Shown: positions 1 through 7,624 of the stretch, piece after piece | Position numbering within the stretch: the stretch's first letter is position 1 | Layout of the letters: every line of letters begins with the position of its first letter | NCBI GenBank assembly: GCA_028278525.1 | Contig: JANQEE010000054.1 | Span: 1-40,903 of the forward strand | Direction: 5' to 3' | DNA: 40,903 nt | Origin: Minwuiaceae bacterium | GTDB lineage: Bacteria; Pseudomonadota; Alphaproteobacteria; Minwuiales; Minwuiaceae | Program-made: the position numbers and the translations under genes | Notes under the pieces: model-generated | Seen by the model: only the letters and a program-made list of their open reading frames with translations | What the model was told of the DNA's origin: nothing | Database searches by the model: none

Positions 1-21
1 CAAAAGTCGCTTTGTGGCCTG

Positions 22-130
22 GATGCTTCGAGACGGCGCTTCGCGCCTCCTCAGCATGAGGGCTAGCTTGTTGACAACACGACGACCTCATCCTGAGGAG
101 CGGCCCGAAGGGGCGCGTCTCGAAGGATGG
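22..130. repeat. Inverted pair of an alphaproteobacterial intergenic repeat
   Basis: Two copies of one palindromic element face each other. The plus-strand copy runs 86-130, opening CCTCATCCTGAGGAG and closing GTCTCGAAGGATGGG. The other copy runs 22-62 and reads CCTCATGCTGAGGAG... on the minus strand. Each copy has a variable GC-rich centre between CTGAGGAG and CTCGAAG. Elements of this design are common between genes in alphaproteobacteria; their role is unknown. Together the two copies could fold into one large hairpin. No transposase is visible, and no other copy was found in the window. Confidence 0.75.
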
Positions 131-162
131 GCAAACGTTCAACTGCCTTTTTCAACAGCCTG

Positions 163-639
163 CTAGGTCCGTTTGCAGCGGCGTTTCAGGATCGGGACCC
201 AGCCGTCGCCCAGGTCGGCCTCCCACAAGGCGTCGAACCGGTCGCGGCCGACGAAGCGGATTTCCTCCCGCACCGGTCCGCCGTTGCCGAGCTTGTGGCG
301 CATTTCCCCCGACAGCGTCAGCCGGTCCGCCGTCTTCTCGGCCAGCGCCATTTCGACGGTGGCGTCGTAGGAAATGACGCGGCGCAGCGCGAACGCCGCT
401 TCGCCGTCGTCCAGCCAGATATCCAGCAGCGCGGCGCCGTTGTCCTCCACGATCTCGCCGATCAGCCAGCGGTTGCTCAGGCGATAGTTCAGCGTCATTG
501 AGATCTCGCTTTCACCCTCCTTCGCCTGGCATGTCCATTTGCCAACCAGGGTCTCCGCCGGCGACGCGGCGGTGGCCGGTCCGGCGGCGCCGAACAGCAG
601 GCCGGCCGCCAGCAGCGGGAGGAGGGATCTCAATTGCAT
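163..639 (-). CDS. Exported hypothetical protein
   Basis: No family was recognised. From the ATG at 639 the product has 158 residues and opens with a typical signal peptide: MQLRS, a Leu/Ala-rich core, and a cleavage site near residue 24 after GPATA. The mature part is a small, beta-rich domain (VGKWTCQAKEGESEISMTLN near its start, a second Cys close to the C-terminus) that could form one disulphide. It resembles lipocalin-like periplasmic proteins in general composition only. A GTG seven codons upstream (660) would lengthen it but would spoil the signal peptide, so 639 is preferred; only a weak CGGA lies before it. It stands alone, downstream of the HU gene and its terminator. Confidence 0.7.
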   Translation of the reverse strand: MQLRSLLPLLAAGLLFGAAGPATAASPAETLVGKWTCQAKEGESEISMTLNYRLSNRWLIGEIVEDNGAALLDIWLDDGEAAFALRRVISYDATVEMALAEKTADRLTLSGEMRHKLGNGGPVREEIRFVGRDRFDALWEADLGDGWVPILKRRCKRT

Positions 640-706
640 TCCGAAAAGCAAGGCAAGCACTCCCCGTCATCGGCACAACACAACCGCATGCCGGCGAACC
701 GGCTGC

Positions 707-742
707 AAAAAAATGCCCGCGCCGGAAGCTCGGTGCGGGCAT
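707..742 (-). terminator. Rho-independent terminator of the HU gene
   Basis: An 8-bp perfect stem (ATGCCCGC at 713-720 and GCGGGCAT at 735-742) is followed, reading on the minus strand, by a run of seven T (A on the plus strand, 707-713). It starts 25 bp after the HU stop codon, which suits termination of that gene. Confidence 0.85.
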
Positions 743-766
743 TTTCCAGCAATGGATGGCTCTGCG

Positions 767-1135
767 TTACTTCATCTTTTTCCTGAAGTAGGAGGCGGCC
801 TCGTCCTTCAGCGCCTTGCCGGCGGTGAAGCGGGGCTGCAGGGTCGCGGGCTTCGCCTTGAAAGTGGTCGGCTCGCCGGTGAACGGGTTGGTTCCCTTGC
901 GGGCCTTGGTCGCCGCCTTGTAGCGCATCTTCAGACGGCCGAGGTTGCCGAGCGGCACGCTGCCCGGCACCGTCTTCTTGGTGTCCTTCAGCGCCAGGTC
1001 GGAGACAACGGGCCACAGCAGATCAAGCAGCTTGCTCGCGTCCCTGCGGCTGAATTCGGTGTCCCATTCCTTGCCGAGCCCTTTGTTGAGGGCTGCTGAA
1101 TACGCGTCGGCCAGCTGGGTCTTCGTTACGGTCAT
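767..1135 (-). CDS. HU-family DNA-binding protein
   Basis: A histone-like nucleoid protein that bends DNA as a dimer. The product has 122 residues, longer than the usual 90. The family signature is in the second half: residues 80-112 carry RKGTNPFTGEPTTFKAKPA, then LQPRFTAGKALKDE, matching the beta-arm (GRNP.TGE) and C-terminal helix of HU/IHF. The N-terminal helices (MTVTKTQLADAYSAAL...) follow HU, but about 25 extra residues separate them from the arm. The ATG at 1135 has an AAGGA seven bases upstream, so the start is secure. The gene is monocistronic, ending at a strong terminator. It is an HU-like paralogue rather than canonical HupB. Confidence 0.85.
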   Translation of the reverse strand: MTVTKTQLADAYSAALNKGLGKEWDTEFSRRDASKLLDLLWPVVSDLALKDTKKTVPGSVPLGNLGRLKMRYKAATKARKGTNPFTGEPTTFKAKPATLQPRFTAGKALKDEAASYFRKKMK

Positions 1136-1490
1136 GGTTTTTCCTTCCCGCTTGATCTCGGAAGAGTATCGAATCGATTCGGACAGTGCCGTTAATGTTT
1201 GGCGCGGCGACCATAAGGAAGCAATGGTAAATCAAAGGTAAAGCGGTGGAATTCGCGCGTATGAAGCTCAATTGCAGCGTTTCCGGCGCGCGGAGCTGTC
1301 CTCTCTCGCCCGATGTTTTGACCAGGGTCAATAGATCCGCCATTCATGGTGGTATCAATGCCGTTCGTTGTCGGTCCGATGTGTGCCCGTTGCGCAATGC
1401 GCAAACCGTGGGGCTCGCATGCGGCATGGACCGGTCGTCGGCTTCTTTCGAAGCGGCGATTGACTGTTTGCTTCGGAATTGGAGGTCGAT
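1136..1490. other. Intergenic region, no gene seen
   Basis: About 355 bp between the minus-strand HU gene and the small plus-strand ORF at 1491. The open frames here are short, overlap on both strands and have no ribosome site or recognisable product. A perfect 12-bp palindrome, CGAATCGATTCG, lies at 1170-1181, 35 bp upstream of the HU start, and could be a regulatory site in the HU promoter. Confidence 0.5.
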
Positions 1491-1619
1491 ATGGGAATTT
1501 CACCGATGCTGTTTATCTGCCTGTTTTTTGCCGGCCTGGGCATTTTCTTTATCGGTGCCGCCGCGATGTGGTGGGTCTCGCTTCAGGCGGCGGAAATGAA
1601 AAGAAAACAGGGCGGTTGA
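1491..1619 (+). CDS. Small one-helix membrane protein (42 aa)
   Basis: A 42-residue ORF. The ATG at 1491 is preceded by GGAGG (1481-1485) with a 5-base gap. The peptide opens MGISPMLFICLFFAGLGIFF, continues as a hydrophobic helix to about residue 28 (ending near MWWVS), and closes with a basic tail (MKRKQGG). That is the pattern of a single-span inner-membrane micro-protein, tail probably cytoplasmic. No family is assigned. It lies 177 bp before tetR and is not obviously in its operon. A strong ribosome site and codon use fitting the GC-rich genome favour a real gene; conservation would settle it. Confidence 0.6.
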   Translation: MGISPMLFICLFFAGLGIFFIGAAAMWWVSLQAAEMKRKQGG

Positions 1620-1713
1620 AGCCCGCTTTCGCGGCTCCGCCACCCGCGGCGGCAACGTCAGTGTCGCTGCGCGCGCGCCGCGACTTGATCCTAAATCGCG
1701 TTGTATCCGGTTC

Positions 1714-1763
1714 TTGACGAATTAGGACGATTGCCCTAATCTCCGATTTAGGACGATTGTCCC
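1714..1763 (+). promoter_or_regulatory. tetR promoter with overlapping operator repeats
   Basis: A sigma-70 type promoter TTGACG (1714-1719), 17-bp spacer, TAATCT (1737-1742) precedes tetR. Over it lie a direct repeat TTAGGACGATTGCCC (1722-1736) and TTAGGACGATTGTCC (1748-1762). The dyad ATTAGG (1721-1726)/CCTAAT (1735-1740) lies within the same DNA, and CCTAAATCG (1690-1698)/CGATTTAGG (1744-1752) forms a wider dyad. Dyads over the promoter are what an autorepressed TetR regulator would bind. Confidence 0.6.
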
Positions 1764-1795
1764 ACAGCCCTCTGTGCCGAACGCCCGAGATTTTC

Positions 1796-2371
1796 ATGAA
1801 CGACAGGACGACACGCGACCGCATTGTCGAAGCCGCCGATCGGCTGATCTATCGACAGGGCTACGGGCATACCTCGTTTTCGGACATCGCGGACGCCGTA
1901 CAAATCTCGCGCGGCAATTTCTACTATCACTTCAAATACAAGGACGAAATTCTGGATGCGGTGATCGACCGGCGCCTGGCCGACACCCGGGAGATGCTGA
2001 AGCAATGGGAGGTCGACGGGAAACGGCCCGAAGATCGCATCCGCAGCTTTATCCATATTCTGATCGCGAACCGGGCCGACATAAAGCGCTACGGCTGCCC
2101 GGTCGGCACGCTGTCTACCGAGCTGGCCAAGCTGAATCACGCCTCGCAGGCCGAGGCGAACAAGCTGTTCACGCTGTTTCGGACCTGGCTCCGCAAACAA
2201 TTCACCCTGCTCGGCCGCAAGGCGGATGCCGACGCGCTGGCGATGCAGCTTCTTGCCCGCAGCCAGGGCGTCGCCACGCTGGCAAGCGCTTACCGCGACG
2301 AGAAATTCGTTCGGCGGGAAGTAAGGCAGATGTGCGACTGGCTGGAATCGTGCGCTGAAAGCGCGGACTGA
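1796..2371 (+). CDS. TetR/AcrR-family transcriptional repressor
   Basis: A one-component repressor of 191 residues. The N-terminal TetR domain runs from about residue 5 to 50: RDRIVEAADRLIYRQGYGHTS, then the helix-turn-helix FSDIADAVQISRGNFYYHF, a textbook recognition helix. The rest is the ligand-binding and dimer domain, including CPVGTLSTELAKLN, a sequence typical of the YezE/AcrR C-terminal group. The ATG at 1796 starts the conserved domain at the normal distance; the frame is open upstream but without an SD. It lies just upstream of a YCII protein and a MATE exporter on the same strand, which are its probable targets. Operator-like repeats overlap its own promoter, suggesting autorepression. 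Confidence 0.88.
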   Translation: MNDRTTRDRIVEAADRLIYRQGYGHTSFSDIADAVQISRGNFYYHFKYKDEILDAVIDRRLADTREMLKQWEVDGKRPEDRIRSFIHILIANRADIKRYGCPVGTLSTELAKLNHASQAEANKLFTLFRTWLRKQFTLLGRKADADALAMQLLARSQGVATLASAYRDEKFVRREVRQMCDWLESCAESAD

Positions 2372-2408
2372 CGACTACGCCCACCAAGTCAAAAGGAGAA
2401 TGGACCGT

Positions 2409-2696
2409 ATGTTTATCGTACAGCTCAGGTTTGCCGGCAACAAAGGCCAGGCCGGCCAATACATGGAAGGCCACAAACAATGGCTGCAACGCGGGTTCGA
2501 CGACGGCGTATTCCTGCTGGCCGGCAGTCTCCAACCGAATGTCGGCGGTGGGATCGTGGCGCACAACACGTCGCTGGCGGACCTTGAAAGCAGGGTGAAT
2601 GACGACCCGTTCGTCGCGGAAGATGTCGTAAGCGCGGAAATCCTCGAAATCGCGCCGTCGAGAGCGGACCGCCGGTTGGAATTCCTGCTCGGCTGA
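2409..2696 (+). CDS. YCII-family protein
   Basis: A 95-residue ferredoxin-fold protein of the YciI/YCII group (relatives of muconolactone isomerase, dimeric alpha+beta barrels). It opens MFIVQLRFAGNKGQAGQYME and keeps the family pattern: a conserved His in GHKQWL, the strand GVFLLAGSLQP, the GGG turn, and a DDPFVAEDV segment like the usual DPF...G. An ATG at 2400 leaves a 1-base gap from GGAG (2395-2398); the ATG at 2409 leaves 10 bases and starts exactly at the domain, so 2409 is chosen. It follows tetR by 37 bp and is probably co-regulated. Its substrate is unknown. Confidence 0.8.
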   Translation: MFIVQLRFAGNKGQAGQYMEGHKQWLQRGFDDGVFLLAGSLQPNVGGGIVAHNTSLADLESRVNDDPFVAEDVVSAEILEIAPSRADRRLEFLLG

Positions 2697-2853
2697 GTAA
2701 CCGCCGTCATGGACGGCCACGAACACAGGTTGACGGGTGGGTCGCAACAAAGTTAGGTGTATATACAGATCTGAGGTTTCCTGCCTTCCATCTGGCCCTG
2801 TTTCCTTGGACGGAGCACCCGGCGTCACGGCCACCGCCGAGGGAAGTAACAGC

Positions 2854-4203
2854 GTGTCCAATGCCCACCCCCTAGGCGCTCAACTCTTGCTGGACGCGCC
2901 GATTGGAAAAATGCTGTGGCGCCTGGCGACGCCGAACGTCTTTGCCGTCGCGACCTTGACGGCGGTGACGTTCGCCGACGCCTGGTATGTCGGGAAACTG
3001 GGCACCGCGCCCTTGGCCAGTCTGGCTCTGGCGTTTCCCTTTCTGACCTTGATGCAGATGATGGCGGGCAGGGCGATCGGCGGCGGTATTACCTCGGCCG
3101 TGGCCCGCGCCCTCGGCGCCGGGGCTGTCGACAGGGCGGAAAGCACCGCCTGGCATGCGGTGCTGATCGCGATCGCCATGTCCGGGCTTTACATGATCCT
3201 TTTGGGCCTGTTCGCGCGGCCCATATTCGAACTGTTGGGCGGTGAAGGGGAGGCGCTGGACGGCGCCGTCGCCTATGCCCGGGTCGCCTTCGGCGGCGCG
3301 GCGGCCATCTGGTTCGTGTTTGTGCTTTCCGCGATCCTCAGGGGCGCCGGCGATACGGCAACGCCGGCCCGCGCCATCGGCACGGCCAGCATCGCGCAGG
3401 TCCCTTTATCCGGCGCCCTGACGCTGGGCTGGTTCGGCCTGCCGTCGCTGGGTGTGGCGGGCGCCGCGACCGCGATGGTCGTCTGCCAGGGTTTCGCGTC
3501 GGTCTATCTCGCCCTGCATCTGTTGCGCGGCGAAGGAAATCTGCGCCTGCGCCCACATTCCCTGCAATGGGCGCCGGTCGGCGACATCATGCGCGTCGGC
3601 GGCCTGGGCCTGATCAATAGCCTCTGCATGGCCATGACCGTGGTGGTGGTAACCGGGTTCGTCGGTCGTTACGGCACCGCGGCGCTGGCCGGTTACGGCC
3701 TCGGCGCCCGGCTGGAACTGATGCTCGTGCCGATTGCCTTCGGCGTCGGCGCTGCCTTGACGGCGGCGGTCGGCGTCAATGTCGGCGCCGGCCGGTTTGC
3801 CCGCGCCCGGCGTATCGCCTGGACCGGCGCGGGCGTCACCTTGGTCCTGACCGGCCTGCTGGGCGTTTGCGCCGCCGCGATGCCCGGCCTCTGGCTGGAC
3901 CTGTTTACGGCCGACGCGGAAGCCTATGACTTCGGCGCCCGCTACCTCGCCATCGCCGCGCCGTTCTATGGCCTGTTCGGCGCGGGCCAGGCCTTGTACT
4001 TCGCCAGCCAGGGAACCGGACGCATGGTCTTGCCTGTCAGCGTGACGTTCGTCCGCTTTCTGACCGTTGCGGCCATTGGCGCCCTGGCCGTCTCTTACGC
4101 CTGGGATATCGCCGCCCTCTTCATCGCCGTCGCGGTCGGCCTGACGATCATGGGCGTCGGACAGGCGCTTTGCGTTCTGGGTCCGGGCTGGCGTGGAACC
4201 TAA
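2854..4203 (+). CDS. MATE-family efflux transporter
   Basis: A multidrug and toxin extrusion exporter: a 12-helix inner-membrane antiporter that expels cationic drugs in exchange for Na+ or H+. The protein from the GTG at 2854 has 449 residues, the usual family length, with two homologous six-helix halves. The first opens PIGKMLWRLATPNVFAVATL and contains TFADAWYVGKLGTAPLASLA, the conserved MATE start. The second repeats it around GGLGLINSLCMAMTVVVVTG. The frame is open to 2737, but GAGGGAA (2839-2845) eight bases before the GTG marks the start. It lies downstream of tetR and the YCII gene with a 157-bp gap, so it may have its own promoter. Confidence 0.88.
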   Translation: MSNAHPLGAQLLLDAPIGKMLWRLATPNVFAVATLTAVTFADAWYVGKLGTAPLASLALAFPFLTLMQMMAGRAIGGGITSAVARALGAGAVDRAESTAWHAVLIAIAMSGLYMILLGLFARPIFELLGGEGEALDGAVAYARVAFGGAAAIWFVFVLSAILRGAGDTATPARAIGTASIAQVPLSGALTLGWFGLPSLGVAGAATAMVVCQGFASVYLALHLLRGEGNLRLRPHSLQWAPVGDIMRVGGLGLINSLCMAMTVVVVTGFVGRYGTAALAGYGLGARLELMLVPIAFGVGAALTAAVGVNVGAGRFARARRIAWTGAGVTLVLTGLLGVCAAAMPGLWLDLFTADAEAYDFGARYLAIAAPFYGLFGAGQALYFASQGTGRMVLPVSVTFVRFLTVAAIGALAVSYAWDIAALFIAVAVGLTIMGVGQALCVLGPGWRGT

Positions 4204-4224
4204 CTCCGACCGGGTAAAACTGCT

Positions 4225-5208
4225 CTAGGCCGGGAACTCCGTATTTCGGCCCGCGGCGATGTCGAAGACGTCGCCGGAGATGTAGGCGGCCGCGTCGCTG
4301 CAGATGAACTTGACCGTGTTCGCGACATGCTCCGGGCCGTACAGTCCGACTGGCATGACATGCAGTTGCTTGGCGCCTGCGTCGGCTGCCTCGATGGTCG
4401 GATTGTCCGGGATCATCGTGCCGAGGATGTAGTCGTTATCCAGAAGCCTGGTGCGGACCAGCGAAGGGCAGACCGCGTTGCAGGTCACGTTCGACTTCGC
4501 CAGCAGCCGCGCCGTGCTCTTGGCGAGGCCGATCATGCCCCATTTCGACGCGGAATAGACCGGGAAGAACTCGCTGCCGCGCCGGCCGGTGATGGAGGAC
4601 ATCAGGACGATGCGGCCGGCATTCTGCGCGCGCATGATCGGAATGGCGGCCTGCAGGGTTTTCATCGCCCCCGCCAGGTTCACGTCCAGCACGACGTCGA
4701 TCTCCGCCTCGCTGAATATGTCCAGCGGGCCGACCTGCGTGATGCCGGCGTTGGCGACGACGAAGTCGACGCTGCCGAACGTCGCGGCCGCCTCCTGCAT
4801 CGCCGCCTTTTGCTTTGGGCCGTCGCGCACGTCGCCCTGGACGGCGATGCATTTCACCCCCAGCGCCTCGATGTTGGCCTTTGCCGTGGCCAGATCTTCG
4901 GGCGTCGCCAGCGGATATTTCACATGCTCGATCTGCCCCGCGACGTCGTAAAGCATGATGTCCGCGCCGGCCCTGGCCAGGGCTTCGGCCGTCGCGTAAC
5001 CGATGCCGCGGGCGCCGCCGGTAACGAAAGCGCTGCGGCCGGCGAACTCGCGTGACGGGGATTCTGCGGATTGCGCCGCGGCCGTGGCCGCGGGGACCGC
5101 CGCGGCAAGCCCTAGGCCGGCGCTGCCGGCAAGCAGGGTCCGGCGGCTCGGATCCGACGGTCCGGTTTCGGACGGTGCGTTGATGGTGTTCTCGTTGTCG
5201 GTCGGCAC
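4225..5208 (-). CDS. Tat-exported short-chain dehydrogenase/reductase
   Basis: An NAD(P)-dependent classical SDR of 327 residues. From the start GTG at 5208, a twin-arginine signal occupies residues 20-47 (SRRTLLAGS followed by an Ala-rich core and AAAQSA). The Rossmann nucleotide motif TGGARGIG is at 63-70, NAG at about 153-155, and the catalytic Ser (MSSITGRRG, about 205), Tyr218 and Lys222 (YSASK) are all present. Folding with cofactor before Tat export fits the family. GTG at 5208 follows AAAGGAAA with a 4-base gap; longer frames run to 5343 but would bury the Tat signal. It lies 141 bp downstream of an AraC-type regulator on the same strand. Substrate unknown. Confidence 0.85.
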   Translation of the reverse strand: MPTDNENTINAPSETGPSDPSRRTLLAGSAGLGLAAAVPAATAAAQSAESPSREFAGRSAFVTGGARGIGYATAEALARAGADIMLYDVAGQIEHVKYPLATPEDLATAKANIEALGVKCIAVQGDVRDGPKQKAAMQEAAATFGSVDFVVANAGITQVGPLDIFSEAEIDVVLDVNLAGAMKTLQAAIPIMRAQNAGRIVLMSSITGRRGSEFFPVYSASKWGMIGLAKSTARLLAKSNVTCNAVCPSLVRTRLLDNDYILGTMIPDNPTIEAADAGAKQLHVMPVGLYGPEHVANTVKFICSDAAAYISGDVFDIAAGRNTEFPA

Positions 5209-5301
5209 GATGTTTCCTTTCCCAATTGTCCACGCGGGGTGACGGTCGGTCTGCATGGTCTGAAGGTTAGGAAGCGTGCCGATCGGCACAAACGCATATC
5301 G

Positions 5302-5343
5302 TGCCAATCCGCTTGCGGATATTGCCAATATCGAGTTTGGCAA
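5302..5343. promoter_or_regulatory. Candidate AraC-type operator before the SDR gene
   Basis: TGCCAAT occurs at 5302-5308 and again at 5323-5329, in the same direction and exactly 21 bp apart, with an inverted TTGGCAA just beyond (5337-5343). A 21-bp period is typical of AraC-family half-sites. Two perfect dyads overlap: ATCCGC-TT-GCGGAT (5307-5320) and GATATTG-C-CAATATC (5318-5332). Confidence 0.55.
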
Positions 5344-5349
5344 TGCGGG

Positions 5350-6348
5350 CTAATGCGGTCGCCGCGTGCGTGCCTCCATCGGCGTCATGCCGGTCCAGCC
5401 GCGAAAGGCCCGGTAGAACGAGTTCGGGTCGCGGAAGGCCAGCAGGTAGGAGATCTCCTCGACGCTGATGTCGTCTTTGGCAAGATAGTGCAGCGACAGA
5501 TTGGTACGAACGCCATCCAGCAACCCCTGGAAGGACCGCCCTTCGTTCTTGAGATGCCGGTACAGGCTGCGCTTGCTCACGTTCAGGCGGTCGCAGACGG
5601 CCTCGGCGGAAGACTGACCGCTCGGCAGCATCTCCAGCAGCGCGTTCTCCACGCGGGCGCTCATCGGTGCGTCGTGGTTCCTGTCCGAGAGCTCACGGCG
5701 GAGGCCCTGTTCGAGGCCCGCCCACATCGCGTCGTTCCGCGTGACCAGCGGTCGCTCGGCATCCTCGACCGACAGCGCGATCGTCGCGTGCTCGGCGGGC
5801 TCGGTCGCGATACCGAAATGCGCCTCCAGACCGGTGCGGTCGTCCGCGCCGTCCGGCAAGCCGACGGACAGCGGAACGATATGCTCGGCAGTGAAGGTGC
5901 GCGCCAGCTCGACGAAGAAGACCAGCTCGAAGGCGGCCAGGCTGCCTGGCATGGGTGCGTCCGCATCGGCTGATGCAAGAGACATGACGACGGCCTCTGG
6001 TCCGCGCTCGACCGTCAGCGAAATCGGGCCGATCAGCGGCTTGAAGAGCGCAAGGCGCGTCAGCCCAGTTTCGATGGTCGGGCTGCAGTAAAACGCGAAA
6101 ACCGCGGGGTTGAACGGGCCGTGCGCCACCTTCTTGCCCAGGAACAAGGCCAGGTCCGGACGCTTGGCCTCGGCGACGAATGCATTCCAAAGGTCGAAGC
6201 ACCGCCTCGCATCGACACCGCGGCCTTCATGCTGAAGATAATCCGTAGGCAGGCCCGCGCGCCGCAACACGATCTCGGGCGAGATCTTCAGAATGGCGCA
6301 GATCTTCCGCGTGGAATCAGCAATTCGATACTTGTCTTTTCGAAGCAT
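5350..6348 (-). CDS. AraC-family transcriptional regulator
   Basis: From the ATG at 6348 the product has 332 residues. The N-terminal two thirds (about 15-200) is the ligand-binding domain of the Arabinose_bd/OruR-ArgR subgroup, opening with KICAILKISPEIVLRRAGLP. The C-terminal 100 residues hold the double helix-turn-helix: AEAVCDRLNVSKRSLYRHLK, then VEEISYLLAFRDPNSFYRAF and the closing GMTPMEAR signature. The longer frame to 6453 adds 35 residues with no similarity; GGGGAAG four bases before 6348 supports the shorter start. It lies directly upstream of the Tat-exported SDR on the same strand, and the intervening DNA has AraC-like direct repeats, so the SDR is the likely target. Confidence 0.88.
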   Translation of the reverse strand: MLRKDKYRIADSTRKICAILKISPEIVLRRAGLPTDYLQHEGRGVDARRCFDLWNAFVAEAKRPDLALFLGKKVAHGPFNPAVFAFYCSPTIETGLTRLALFKPLIGPISLTVERGPEAVVMSLASADADAPMPGSLAAFELVFFVELARTFTAEHIVPLSVGLPDGADDRTGLEAHFGIATEPAEHATIALSVEDAERPLVTRNDAMWAGLEQGLRRELSDRNHDAPMSARVENALLEMLPSGQSSAEAVCDRLNVSKRSLYRHLKNEGRSFQGLLDGVRTNLSLHYLAKDDISVEEISYLLAFRDPNSFYRAFRGWTGMTPMEARTRRPH

Positions 6349-6645
6349 CGTCTTCCCCAAGGCGAAGGCCGCGCCAGCAGCCGGGCACGCCGATACTTGC
6401 GGGTGATCGCAGTCCTGACCAGCTCGGCGGGGATCGAACGGCCGACTTGGCACTATATGTTATCGGTTTGGCGCAATGTGCAAGAACCGGCCTGCTCCCG
6501 GTCAGCGGATTGCGGGGATGCGAACGCACGCTTTTGAGGCAGCATTTGTGATTGTACGTCCTTCTGAAAATCACATCCCGCCTATCGACAAAGACGCCTC
6601 GTCGGTATACGCCCACGCTTGTATCTTGGCGCTTAAGGAGACCCG

Positions 6646-7623
6646 ATGACCGAGATCTTTGCGCTGGCCGCCGAGAACCTGATTTCTCCCATCGTCTTAT
6701 CGTTTGCACTCGGGTTGGCGGCGGCGCTGGCGCGATCGGACCTTTCGTTTCCGGAAGCCGTGGCCAAGGCGCTTTCGATCTATCTGCTGTTTTCCATCGG
6801 CTTCAAGGGCGGGGTCAGCGTCGCCGAGCACGGGGTGGATGTCTCGTTGGGCCTGTCGCTTCTGGCCGGGATCGTGCTTTCGGGCGCGCTGCCTTTCCTG
6901 GCCTTTCTGTTGCTTCGGCTGATATCGAAGATGGACCGCCTGAATGCCGCGGCCGTGGCTGGCCACTACGGATCGATTTCCATCGTGACCTTCGTCGCCG
7001 CCAGTTCCGTCCTGGCGGGCCGCGGCATCGCTGCCGAGGGTTATATGGTGGCCGTCGCCGCCGCCATGGAAGCGCCGGCCATCCTGTCGGCGCTTTGGCT
7101 GGTATCGCGCGGCGGCGGTTTCTCGCGGATGGATTCCGCGCTTTGGCGCGAGGTTCTGCTGAACGGCTCCATCGTGCTGCTGGTCGGCGCCTTCCTGATC
7201 GGCTGGGCAACCGGGCCTGCGGGACTGGCGGAGATCGAGAGCTTCATCGTCACGCCCTTCAAGGGCGTGCTCTGCCTGTTCTTGCTCGACATGGGATTGC
7301 TGGCCGGGCGCGGGATGCAATCGGGACGCAAGGCGCTCGGCCTCGGCAGCATCGCGTTCGGCCTGCTCATGCCCGTCCTGGGCAGCATCCTGGGGTTGGC
7401 GGCCGCGTTGGCCTTGGGGCTCTCCACCGGCGGGGCGATGTTGATGATGACATTGTCGGCGTCGGCCAGCTACATCGCCGTCCCCGCCGCCATGCGCGTC
7501 GCGTTGCCCGAGGCGAACCCGTCGATCTATCTGACCCTCTCGCTCGGCGTGACCTTTCCTTTCAACCTTGTGCTGGGCATTCCCATCTATCTTGCGATGG
7601 CGCAAGCCGCCACCGGAGCCTGA
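6646..7623 (+). CDS. sbtA: Sodium-dependent bicarbonate permease SbtA
   Basis: An inner-membrane Na+/HCO3- symporter of the SBT family (PF05982), best known from the cyanobacterial carbon-concentrating mechanism. The product has 325 residues and about ten helices in two inverted halves. Family signatures visible are YLLFSIGFKGGVSVAE (about 45-60) and AVAGHYGSISIVTFVAA (about 104-120), with the related GLLMPVLGSILG and MMTLSASASYIAVPAAMR in the second half. The start is secure: AAGGAG (6635-6640) lies five bases before the ATG. sbtB follows after one base, so the two are co-transcribed. In a non-cyanobacterium it probably supplies bicarbonate for carboxylations. Confidence 0.92.
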   Translation: MTEIFALAAENLISPIVLSFALGLAAALARSDLSFPEAVAKALSIYLLFSIGFKGGVSVAEHGVDVSLGLSLLAGIVLSGALPFLAFLLLRLISKMDRLNAAAVAGHYGSISIVTFVAASSVLAGRGIAAEGYMVAVAAAMEAPAILSALWLVSRGGGFSRMDSALWREVLLNGSIVLLVGAFLIGWATGPAGLAEIESFIVTPFKGVLCLFLLDMGLLAGRGMQSGRKALGLGSIAFGLLMPVLGSILGLAAALALGLSTGGAMLMMTLSASASYIAVPAAMRVALPEANPSIYLTLSLGVTFPFNLVLGIPIYLAMAQAATGA

Positions 7624-7624
7624 C

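Noticed and set aside
1192..1503. Overlapping frames on both strands before the small membrane protein
   Set aside because: No ribosome site, no domain, and mutually exclusive frames.
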